A stretch of DNA of 64,000 nucleotides, taken from assembly GCA_963575745.1 (NCBI GenBank), contig CAUYUJ010017899.1:1-64000 (forward strand), given 5' to 3'. This document shows, piece after piece, positions 44,350 to 56,000 of this stretch (within the stretch, counting starts at the first letter, position 1; each line of letters opens with the position of its first letter). The notes below the pieces were generated by a model, which saw nothing but the letters and a program-made list of their open reading frames with translations, had not been told where the DNA came from and did no database searches. The stretch comes from Prorocentrum cordatum (lineage: Eukaryota; Sar; Dinophyceae; Prorocentrales; Prorocentraceae). The translations under genes were made by a program, and so were the position numbers.

Positions 44350-47300
44350 GTGACGACGACGACGGCGTCGACGGCGACGACGGAACTGAAGGCCTCCTCC
44401 TCCTCCCTTCCTCCTCTCTCCTCCTCCTCCTCCACTCCTCCTCCTCCTCCTCCTCCTCCTCCTCCTCCTTCTCCCCCTCCCCCCTCCCCGTCCCCCCTCC
44501 TCCTCCTCCTCCTCCTCCTTCTCCTCCTCCTCCTCCTCCTCCTCTTCCTCCTCCTCCTTCTCCTCCTCCTCCTCCTCCTCCTCCTACCCCAACCTCGCCC
44601 TCTAGAGGAAATCGGGATACCAGAAAGGAAACGCCCCAAACTGCAGGGCACTGAAATTGTTCGGACGCAAACGCAAGAAAACATAAGGACGTTCACGCCA
44701 AAACCCAGCACAGCAAAAACAGCAGCACGCTGCGGTCCGACACCTCCAGTGCGCGAGATCTCCTGGAGATCTCGCGCACTGAGGGCCTCCTCCTCCTCCT
44801 CCTCCTCCTCCCCCTCCTCCTGAGGAGGAGGAGGAGTCCTCCTCCACCTCCTCCTTGGGCCTGGCCTCCGAAACAGCCGACCGCCCAGGGGCGCCAGGCT
44901 CGGAGTCGCAGCCAATCCAGGCCGCGACGCCGAGCCCCAGTTTTCCGAGCCGAGTCCAATCGCGGCGAGTCTGGAAGCCCGCCGTGGCGCCGCGGGGTCG
45001 CGGGGTAAAACCGAGGAAGAGTCAGGTGGGGGAGGATGGGGGAAGATGAGGACGGGGAGGATGGGGGAGGAGGAAGACGGGGGAAGATGAGGATGAGGAT
45101 GGGGGAGGAAGAGGAGGAGGAGGAGGCGGAGGAGGAGGAGGAGGAGGAGGAGGAGGACAACGACCCGCGCCCGCGGCGTCCTGCGAGTGGCCAAGGGGCC
45201 GGGCTGTGCTGCGACTACTCCCCTCGGCACCGACCTCGGCCACCATGGAGTATAAAGGCTTTGCCGTTAGGCCGGGACTCGGATACTCAGAAGCTTCGGA
45301 TCCCTTCCGTCCCCGCCACGACAGCCGATGCCTCCTAACCCCATCAGTAACATGACAGGCGGCGGGGGGCTCGAAGGTGTCGCGGGGGGTTCGGGGGGTT
45401 CTCGGGGGCCTCGGCACCTCTGTGGGCGCGGGCCTCTTGGGGCCCTGGGCGCGTTAGCAGCCCCCCGGCCGCTGGCCCGATTTTGGCGAGGGCAGCGGCG
45501 GCCAGGAGGAGAACGAGGAGGAGGAGGCGGAGGAGGAGGAGGCGGAGAAGGAGGAGGAGGAGGGGGCGGGTGATGGGAGGAGGAGGAAGAGAAGGAGGAG
45601 GAGGAGGGGGAGGAGGAGGAGCGCACTTGAAAAGTTTCCTCCCCTCCTCCTCCTCCTGCCCCCCCCTCCTCCTCCTCCTCTCTCCCTCTCCTCGGGGGGT
45701 GGGGGCTGAGGATCAGTTGCCTGTCCGCCTGTTCTTCCTCTTCCTCCCTTCAGGAGGAGGTAGATGGCGCCAGTGGCGCGGGGGGCGCCATCGTCGCCGC
45801 CTCTCCACTGGAGGCCGCGGGCCCGGTGGGCCAGGTGGTGCCGTCGCCTGCGGAGGGCGCCGCGCTGGCGACGGCGGAGGTCGCGGGTCTCGCCGGCACC
45901 AAGATAGTGCTTCGGCGCGACACGGACTTCAGCGCGATGAGCCGCCAGAGATTGGAGTTAGTTGCGGTGGCGCTCCATGAGCAGGTGATCGGACCATCGA
46001 AGTAGCATCGCATTTTCTGAACAGGCCCCCGGGCTTCGGCGTCGGCGCATCTCTCATCTCTCTCGGCGGGCTGGATTCGTCGGCGCAGATGCGCGGGGCT
46101 CGATCGTTAGATCGCGTTGCGTTGTTCAGGTGTTTCGGGCCTCTTGAGGTCCAGATGCTGCAAAAGAGGTTGAAGAATTCTGGGAGGCTAGCGCGCAAGA
46201 AGACGAAATCCCAGTCGAACCTGATGGACCTTCTGCCGAAGGCGCCGGGGGAATCCGTGACGCTCGTGGTGAGGGGGGCGAAAAAAGTTTCGGTGGGTAG
46301 CAAGAGGCGGAACCAGCTGGCGATGGCCCGGAGATCCTTCGAGGAGAAGTCGTGGCTCAGCAATGCTGGCCGCCTGGCCGTGGGGGTTCGCAGAAATATG
46401 ACTAATTGTAGCGCTGCAGGATTTCAGTTCGCCTCTCTGGAGCGGGTCTCTAAGAGCACTGTGACGCGGGCTGAGTTATTTACCCAAGCTGCGGCCCACG
46501 TGCAGTCATTCTCGTTCTACGTCGGCGTCCGGCATGTCTTGGGCATGCCAGTTCCGCCGAAGTTCAAGCCCTTGGTCCGACGTGGGAGTGAGGAGGAGGA
46601 GGGGGGAGAGGAGGAGGAGGAGGACGACGAGGGGGGGCAGGGGGAGATGGAGGAGGGAGGAGGAGGAGAAAGAGGGAGAGGAGGAGAAGAGGAGAAGGTG
46701 GAGAAGGAGGGGGTGGCATGCTCGGCATGCTCCACCTTGGGTGGATGTGAACAGGTGAACAGTAGCTGTGGCGGTTGTTGTGGGCAGCGGAGGTCGACGC
46801 ATCTCGGCTGCTCGCCATCGCGGACGCGGTCCCAGACGTCGACCACGTGGCCCAGACGTTGGTTCAGGCCGACGCCGCCTCGGCTTTTGATGGTGGGCGG
46901 GATAAGCTGACGACGAGATTTGCGATTTGTTTCACCAGCATCCGCTGCGACGCCACGAATGGGAACGTGTGGCAGAGGCAGAAACTTCATTCGTGCGAGG
47001 TTGCTGGGATTGGAACCCCCGCGCCTCCCCGCGCCCCCGCGCCCACTTTGAGAGGGCGCCCCTCCCGCTCCCATCCAGCGCTTCCTTCTGGGGCCCCTCC
47101 CCGAGTGAAGGCCCAGAGGTGGGGGGGTGGGCGCGAAGATGATCGCGCGTCGCGCGTCGCCGCGTAGGCGGCATCGCGAGGGCGCGAGGAAAACCGCGGC
47201 GCGCGATGCGCGATGCACTGCACCGCGATGCGCCCGCCTGGGAGCGGGTAGCTTGTCCATTCCGATTTCGCTCTAGGTTGTCACTTCGTACCTGGAGCCC

Positions 47301-49928
47301 GCCGCTCTCATGGAGGAGGTCGCCGGCGGCTTCCTCGAGGGTTGGTGGGGGAGATGCGTCCGGAAGCATAGGTGCTTCGCAGATGTGCAGGCAGTGCACG
47401 ACGGTTCAGGGCGGGGTACCCTGGCAATGCTGACGAAGCAGCTCGAGTCTGTGGGGTGCCCGACTTGGCTAGAGCTGGCTGGCAGCATAGAGGATTCGAA
47501 GAAGAAGCCTTCGTCCGACGAGCTCAGGCACTCCGACCATATCCTCGGGATCTTCTCCACGACCGATTGTGGGTCGGACCAGGTGTATTGTGGAAAGTTG
47601 ATCAACTCACTCTTGTTCAGGTTTGGTCAGGTCCTGAACCACCGGGGGAACTGCTACAAACACCAGGGCCACTTGATTGCAAAATCGGGCCTCAAAGTCT
47701 TGGACGATTTCCTGAAGGGCTGTGGTCGCGGCTGGGGGTACTACTCAACGCTCGCCAAGATGTCAAACTGCCATCGGGATAAAACCAGGCTCGTGTTTTT
47801 GACGTGGGCTAAGAAGTACGGCGCTCCCGAGGCAATGCAGAAAGTGAAGAAGATTCCGCCGAAATGCTTATCAGGGAGATGGCAACAGATAGACCTGTAC
47901 GAGGAATATATTATGAGGCTGGGGGCAACGCCAGAGGAGAGGAGGACCAAATTCCAGTGCGTCTTCAGAGCCGTTTTCGGCGTCGAGGAGGCGGACCGGG
48001 AGGCGGATGCTGCGGATGCTTCTCATGATGCTCCTCGTGCTGCTGAGGCCCATGCTCCAGCAGCGGCCGCCGCGGCCGCGGGCGGTGGCCGCGGTGGCCG
48101 GGGCCGCGGCGGCGGTCGCGGCCGAGGCCGCGGACGCGGCGCGGCCGCGGCCGCCGACAAGGAGGGGGCCATCCCGGGGGCCATCGCCATCGTTCCAGTT
48201 GACCAGGGCGACGCGTTCGATATTGATGAGACAAGGGAGCACGTGCGCAGAATGGGTAGGTGGAGGAACGACGTGTTGACGGCTACAGACGACATCATTT
48301 TCTGGATCGTGCATGATAAGGCTCACATGGCCCGACGGCCTTTGTCCCACGTCATGAACTTTCTATCGTCGCGCCCGGACCACGAGGGACAGGGAACCCG
48401 GCTGTACTTGCTCGTCGTAGGGAAGGGTCTTGAGTTCCAGGGCGAGTTTGAGAACTTACTCCGGAATGAGGTGTACATGGGTGTCGACAACGTCCCTCTG
48501 CCTTTCATCGACCCCATCAGGAGAATAACAGTGACGCTGGCTTTGCACCATGCCTCTGCTTTCCACAAGCGCTTCCTGCGTGGTTTCGAGGAGTTCCCGC
48601 TGAAGCTTTTCCATTTGATCAGGGCTCACCCAGAAGACAAGTGTGTTCACCGCCAGCGAGTCGCTGCGGAGATCTTGGGCACATCTGAAGATAATCTAGA
48701 GGGAAACGCGCTGAAGATTCGGCGGCAGTGCCCGGGGGACCTGGAGCTTGCGAAGCATGATGGAAGGACGGGCCCTAAGCTCTACATCATAATCAGCCAC
48801 CTAATGATGCACCTCGACGACAACACTGAAGAGATTGAGGGCTACAACAGCTTGTTAAAATTTATGGGTAAAAGGGCGCCTTCAATGAGCATTGACTTGC
48901 TCAGTTCCAGGGCAAATCTCAAGAAGCGGCTCGGCGTTGGCACTAGCGCTACCGCCGGCGAGTTGCCCTCGGAGATCATGCAAAATGCCGACGGTCTTCA
49001 TAGAGCTTTGTTGCCGTGTGCCCATCACGCGGATATTATGTTCAACAATGTGTTCGACCGCTGGAGGTCCCCTCCAATTGCGGGCCTCCCAACGGACGCC
49101 GAAGTATCTGCTGCCTGGGCGTCATCGAACCCGAACATGCTGTCGGGCCGGGACCGCGGGGCCGCCGGCGCCCTCATCCTTCCCCGGGGAGGAGGAGGAG
49201 GAGGAGGAGGAGGAGGGGGGAGGAGGAGAAGGAGGAGGAGGATGGGCCCCGCCCTAGTTCGGTGATTTTGACGTTGTCTCTCGCAGGGGGGGGCGCGTGG
49301 GGGAATCGCCAAATTTAGGGCGTCTATCCGTCTATCCCCAGAAAGGAATGTCTACGATCTGGATGCCTCCCCGAGCTGGGAGTGGGGATGTCTGGGGCGA
49401 GAGGCCCCTCCTGGTTGGTCGAGCTTCCGCTCCTCGGTGGCGTTGGCGTCGGGCGGCCGTGAGTGGTGGGTGAAGAGAATGGCCCCAGAGGCTCCTCAAG
49501 GTACCCTTGTCGGGCATTCCTGGGCATCAAGAGGGGCCCTGAAGGGCGCCGTTCGTTCGCTAGGGCCTTCAACCCCGATGTTCCCCCCCGCCCCCCCCTC
49601 CCGCCCGTCTCGCCCCCCCCGCCCGTCCAGGAGTTCACTTGGGCCGCGGCCCACAGCGCCATGCTGAACAAACATATGCCAGATCTGCACGTGGCGCTCT
49701 TCGCGGTTAGTGGAAGTGATGGCAGCCCGCCCAGTCGGGCTTACCTGGCCGTTGATCGGGTGAGGTCTGTTCGCCATTGCTTCGAGTTCTCAATTACTCC
49801 GAGCGGCATCAGTCTGGATTTCCCGCTCAAACGCACGACCTCCGTCGACGTGTTCATGGAGGTTTTTTTTTTTTATTTTTTTTTTTTTTTTTTTTTTTTT
49901 TTTATTTTTTTTTTTTTTTTTTTTTTTT

Positions 49929-49980
<52 letters not shown>

Positions 49981-49983
49981 TTT

Positions 49984-50026
<43 letters not shown>

Positions 50027-53000
50027 TTTTTTTTTTTTTTTTTTTTTTTTTTACTATATGGCGCCATGCATCCCGCGGTGGCTGGCGAGGAGGCGGAAGC
50101 GCCAGAGCCGCCGGCCATGCAGGTGTTTATGTACCCCATTAATTGGATATCTTACGACCCAGCACGCAATGAGATCAAGGACGCCGATGCCACTGCCAAG
50201 ATGAAACCCATATTCAACCTCGTCCGCGTCGTTAAGGAGCCCAAGAAGCCTTTCTTCTTCAAGCCTGGCAAGCCGCCCTCCCTGGAGGACTTGGGGGCGG
50301 CGGGGGCGGGGGTGAGGAGGGGGGGGCGTGCCCGCTTGAGTCTCGGCGCCCGAAATGGGCGCGGAAAGATCGCGCGCAATGCCCAACAGCAGTTCCTGTT
50401 CATTCTGAACAGGACTCGCTGTCCACGCCCCCGCGGCCTGTGTACATTCGAGACAGAAAGCCGCCTGCCCAACAGCGGCCGCTTGTGGCTTGGGGCACTC
50501 TTTGTTGTTGGGAATGACATTCTGCACCCATTCTTTCCGCGCCCATTTCGGGCGTCCGGCGTCCAAAGAGTCAGTCACTGAGTCGCTGTCACTGCCGCCT
50601 ACCCCAGTTTGCCCTCGCCCTTCCTTCTTCTCGCGCCCCCCCCCCCCCATGCGTCGCCAGGACATGTTCATGGCCGGCTGCGTCACCGATGACCTGGTCG
50701 GCTCCGAGGCTTTCGCTGGCGCCGCCGCTGAGGCGGTCGATGCTTTCAGCGATGATCTCGACGGGGCCCTCGAGCACGAGTTGGAGAAATGCATAGATGC
50801 AGAGAGAAAGGAAACAGGTGAGACGTACTGCAGCGGCGTGGAGGAGTCGCTCATCGTGAAAGCCATCGGCGAGGGGAGTCTCACCGAGGCCGCGATCGCC
50901 TCGAAGATCCCGTCAGTGGCGGCCGATATGGCACCTGACGCTGCCGACGTTGATATCGCGACCGAGGCTGCGGTCCACGTGCTGATGGGTCCAGAGGCCG
51001 CGGCGGCTGCGGCGCCGGCGGCGGCTGCGGCGCCGCCGCCGCCGCCAGCGGCGACGGCGGGGCCTGGGTTCGGGGATGCTGCGTCAGGGGCGACTTTGTC
51101 TGATTGGCACGCAGCTGCTCGCGCGGCCATGGAGCTACTGCAGAGACGGGAGCGCGCGGTGAAGACGATGGAGTTGGGAGTTGAAAAGCAAATATCCTTG
51201 ATTCACATGCCTCCCAACTCAGGGCTTACATACGTGTCTTGGACTCGACCCTTGGCTTTCGAAGGAAGAATAAACGAGGTGCAGCACGGCAAGTTGAAGA
51301 TGTCTATGAACAGCTTGAAGCCCCGTTGTTTTGCGGGATGCTTCGTGGTGCACCCTGCCATCGGCGTTGTGCAGCAGAAGATTGTTCGCCCGGAGATTCC
51401 TGCTGACGCGCGCTCATTGGAGAGAATGTTCGAACTTGCTATCTCAGCGGACGGGGGCGCATCGCGAGAGTCAACGAGCCCTTGCTTTTGTTGCGGGCAG
51501 CATCTCATAAGTGATGGTGGGTCGGACGCAGTGACCCAGAAGTGCTCCTTGTGCTTGCTTTCCACGCACGACAGATGCATTCAGTTCTGCGTTCCTGGTG
51601 TTGTCGGCGATCCGCAGTACTGTTGGTCTTCGGATTTGGAGTTGCCGCGCGTGTTCAACGAGAGGCGGGAAGGGGGGGCTGGGCCCGCGGCGATTGCAAT
51701 CGCACGCGCCCACCTCATCCTCCACTTCCGCCCCCTCCCTCCATTCGAGTCGACACCCGACGCACCCTGGCCCTCTCCTCCCTCCTCCTCCTCCTCCTCC
51801 TCCTCCTCCTCCTCCTCCTTTATCCTCCTCCTCCTCCTGTCCTCCTTCTCCTCCTCCTTCCTCCCCCTCTGCCCTCTCTGCCTCCTCCTCCTCCTCAGAT
51901 GCATTCAGTTCAGCGTTCCTGGTGTTGTTGTCGGCGATCCGCAGCGCCGTTGGTCTTCGGATCTTCGGATTTGGAGTTGCCTCGCGCGTTCAACGAGAGG
52001 CGGGAGAGGGGCTGGGCCCGGGCCTCGTAGCGATTGCAATCAGACGCCCACCTCACCCTCCACTTCCGCCCCCTCCCTCCATTCGAGTCGACGCGCCCTG
52101 GCCCTCCCTCTCCTCCCTCCTCCTCCTCCTCCTCCTTTATCCTCCTCTTCCTCCTGTCCTCCCCCTCCTCCTCCTCCTCCACCCTCTTCTCCTCCTCCTC
52201 CTCCTCCTTCTCCTCAGATGCATTCAGTTCTGCTTTCCTGGTGTTGTCGGCGATCCGCAGTGCCGTTGGTCTTCGGATCTTCGGATTTGGAGTTGCCTCG
52301 CGTGTTCAACGAGAGGCAGGATAGGGGCTGGGCCCCGTAGCGATTGCAGTCAGACGCCCACCTCATCCTCCACTTCCGCCCCCTCCCTCCATTCGAGTTG
52401 ACACACCCTGGCCCTCTCCCCCCAACCTCCTCCTCCCTTCCTCATACGTTCCTCCTTATCCTATCATCATCACCCTACGACATCTCCTCCCTTAGATCCC
52501 CCCCCTTTACTACTTTCTTGTTTTATCCCTTCCTCCTCTTCTTCCTCCTCCTCCGCCCCTCTCCTACTCCTACTCCTACTCCTCCTACTCCTCCCCTCCT
52601 CATCCTTCTCCTCCTCATCCTCCTCCTCCTCCTCCTCCCCCTCCTCCTCCTCCCTACTCCTCCTACTCGTCTCCTACTCCTACCCCTCCTACTCCTCCTG
52701 CTCCTCCTCCTCCTCCTCCTCCTCCTCCTCCTCCTCCTCCTCCCCCTTCTCCCCAGCCCCCCCCCCCCTCCCCCCCCACCTCCTCGCTGTGCCAATCCCA
52801 AGGGGGAGAGGGGAGGTCGCTGTGCAAGCTGTGCGCGGCGTTCGTCTCGGCCCCGAGAGCGCCGGGGGGCCCGGGGCCCCTGGGGGGAGGAGGAGAGGCC
52901 GCCTCGCTCGTCGCTGAAACGAGCGGCGCACCCTTGCCGCCGCCGCCGCCGCCTGCGCTCGGGCTCTGGGTCGGGCCAGTGAGAGAGAGATGGAGAGAGC

Positions 53001-56000
53001 GCCACGGGGCGTTTCTGGGCGTCGTTGGACCTCCGGGTGGTTTTCGTCGCCACGGCTGGATCCCCTTCCAATCCTGGTCGAAGCCCACCCCATGGGGGTC
53101 CAGACTCCAGAGGTTGATTCTCGAGGGGAGGGGGGGCCAGCCCGCCTCCCCTCGCCCCCCCTCCCTGCCTCCGTTCCGCCCCTCCCTCCTGCTTGCACTG
53201 GTTCCCTGCCTCCCGATCCCGTCCAGACTCCGTGGCTGGGGCCTTTTCAGAGCCCCTGCCGACATTTGAATGCGACCTCACCTTGGGACAGAGCCTCCTC
53301 TCAAGGGGAGGTCGCACTCAATTTCTGGCGTGGCTGGGGCCTCCCAGAGCCCTCTCTGAAATTTGAGTTGGACCCCCCCTTGGGTCAGAGCCTCCTCCCA
53401 AGGGGAGGTCGCGTGCAATTTCTGGGGCTGGGGCCTTTCAGAGCCCCTGCCGACATTTGAATGCGACCTCCCCTTGGGACAGAGCCTCCTCCCAAGGGGA
53501 GGTCGCACTCAATTTCTGGGCCACCTGGTTTCGGTTTCGCGGTCGCCCTGGGCCTCCGCCGTTGTCGCCGCGGCTGGATTCGCCCCGAAATCTCAGACCA
53601 GGTCCGGGGGTCCTGAGGGCACCGGGGAACGCGGGGGCATCGGCGCCTTCCTGTCCCATCCCCCCTCCTCCCCCGCACCGCGCCGCCGGGCCGCTGGTCT
53701 TTCCTTTTCGCCAGGCGCGCCCAGCGAGGATGCGGATGGGTCCAGGGCGCAGCGCAGCTGCCGCTGCAGCTCCTCTGCCGCGAGCTGGCTTTTCCAGCCG
53801 CGTCCTCCTCCTCATCCTCCTCCTCCTCAGTATTCCTCCTCTTCTTCCTCCTCCTCCTCCTCTTCCTCCTCTTCCTCCTCTTCCTCTGCGTCGAGCGGCC
53901 TCCTCCTCCTCCTCCTCCTCCTCCTCCTCCTCCTCCTCCTCCTCCTCCCTCCTCTACTACTACACTCATACTCCTACTGATACTCATACTCATACGTCCC
54001 TTCCCCCCCCCTACGCATCTCCTCTCCTCCCCTCCTCCTTCCCCCTACTTTCCTTTTCTCCTCCGTTACCTCATCCTACTACTCCTCACATCCTCATCCT
54101 CAAGGGGGGAACGGGGCGTGCGAGATGAGCCGCCCCCTAAAAATGCGTTCTGTCGTCTGCGGGGGGGGTCCGCGCGGCTGTTTTCTGCAATGGGGGGCGG
54201 GTGTGGGCTGGTGTGTAACCCCTCCCGAGCGGGAGTTGTCCCAACAGGTGTTGGGTGTGTTTTTTTATTCCACGCAAGTCCCCCCCCCCTTCCCCCTCGG
54301 GTCTTGGGGGCCCAGGTCCCCAAGAGGGGTTTAGATGGAGGGCTTCGGGGCCCATGTCCCCAATTCATGATCGTCTTGGAGGGTGTCTGGGGGGCCCAGG
54401 TCCCCAATGGGGGTCTTGGAGGGGGGCTTCGGGGCCCAGCTCCCCGAGGGGGGGCTCTGGTGGGGGCGTCGGGGACCCAGGTCCCCAAGTGGGTCTGGGA
54501 GGGGTCTCGGGGGCCCAGGTCCCCAATGCAGGGTCTTGGAGTGGCTTCGGGACCCAAGCCCCCAATGGGGGAGTCCTGGGGGGGGTCTTGGGGACCCAGG
54601 TCCCCAATGGGGGCCTTGGAGGGGGTCTTGGGGACCCACGTCCTCAATGTGGGTCTGGGGGGGGAGTCTTCGGGGCCCAGGTCCTCGAATGGAGTATTGG
54701 GGGAGGCATTGGGGGCCCATGTCCCCGAGAGTGGTCTTGGAAGGGGGGCTTCGGGACCCAGGTCCCCAGTGGGAGTGTTAGGAGGGTGTCTTGGGGACCC
54801 AAGTCCCCAAGAGGGGTCTGGGGATTGAGGGTTCGGGACCCAGGTCCTCGAAAGGGTGTCTTGCAGGGGACATCGGGGGCCCACGTCCCCAAGAGGGGTC
54901 TCGGAGGGGGGGGCTTGGGGGCCCAGGTCCCCAAGAGGGGTCTGGGGATGGAGGCTTCGGGACCCGGGTCCCCAATGTGGGTCTGGGGGAGGAGGCTTCG
55001 GGACCCAGGTCGCCAATGAAAGGTCCGAGAAGGGTCTTGGGGGCCCAGGTCCCCAAGAGGGGGTTCGAGGAGGCTCTCGGGGGCCCAGGTCTCCAAGAGT
55101 GATCTTGGATGGGGGGCTCGGGGCCCAGGTCCCCAATGGGAGTGTTAGGAGGGGGTCTTGGGGACCCAGGTCCCCAAGAGGGGTCTTGGGGATGGAGGGT
55201 TCGGGGCCCAGGTCCCCGAAATGGGGTCTTGCAGGGGGCACTGGGGACCCAAGTCCCCAAGAGGGGTCTCGGAGGGGGGGGGGCTCGGGGACCCAGATCC
55301 CCAAGAGGGGTCTGGGGATGGAGGCTTCGGGACCTGGGTCCCCAATGTGGGTCTGGGGGAGGAAGCTTCGGGACCCAGGTCCCCAATGAAAGGTCCGAGA
55401 AGGGTCTTGGGGGCCCAGGCCCCCAAGAGGGGTCTCGACGAGGGTCTTGGGGACCCAGGTCTCCAAGAGTTGTCTTGGAGGGGGGCTTCGGGACCAAGGT
55501 CCCCAGGGTAGTGTTGATTCTCTAACAGGAAAGGAGCAAGGAGAGGGACTTGGGGACCAGGCCCCCAAGAGAGGTCCGGGACAGGTCCCGAAAGGGGGGT
55601 CTGGGCAGGGGACATGGCGGACCCAAGCCCCCAAGAGGGGTCTCGAGTTGAGGGGGGAGCTTTGGGGACCCAGGTCCCCAAGAGGGGTCTGGGGATGGAG
55701 GCTTCGGGACCCGGGTCCCCAATGTCGGCATGGGGGATGAGGCTTCGGGACCCAGGTCCCCAATGAACGGTCTGGGAAGGGTCTTGGGGACCCAGGTCCC
55801 CAAGAGGGGTCTCGAGGAGGGTCTTGGGGACCCAGGTCTCCAAGAGTAGACTTGACGGGGGGGCTTCGGGACCCAGGTCCCCAATGGGAGTGTTAGGAGG
55901 GGATCTTGGGGACCCAGGTCCCCAAGAGGGGTCCGGGGATGGAGGGTTCGGGACCCAGGTCTTCGAAATGGGGTCTTGCAGGGGGCATTGGGGACCCAAG

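Noticed and set aside
52523-53317. 264-codon Arg-rich minus-strand frame
   Set aside because: Half is CCT triplets read in reverse and the rest has no motif; it opposes the likely gene direction.
54066-55763. A 565-codon minus-strand open frame
   Set aside because: It is the minisatellite read in one of six open frames. Composition is periodic Pro/Gly/Thr/Trp and the period matches the DNA unit.
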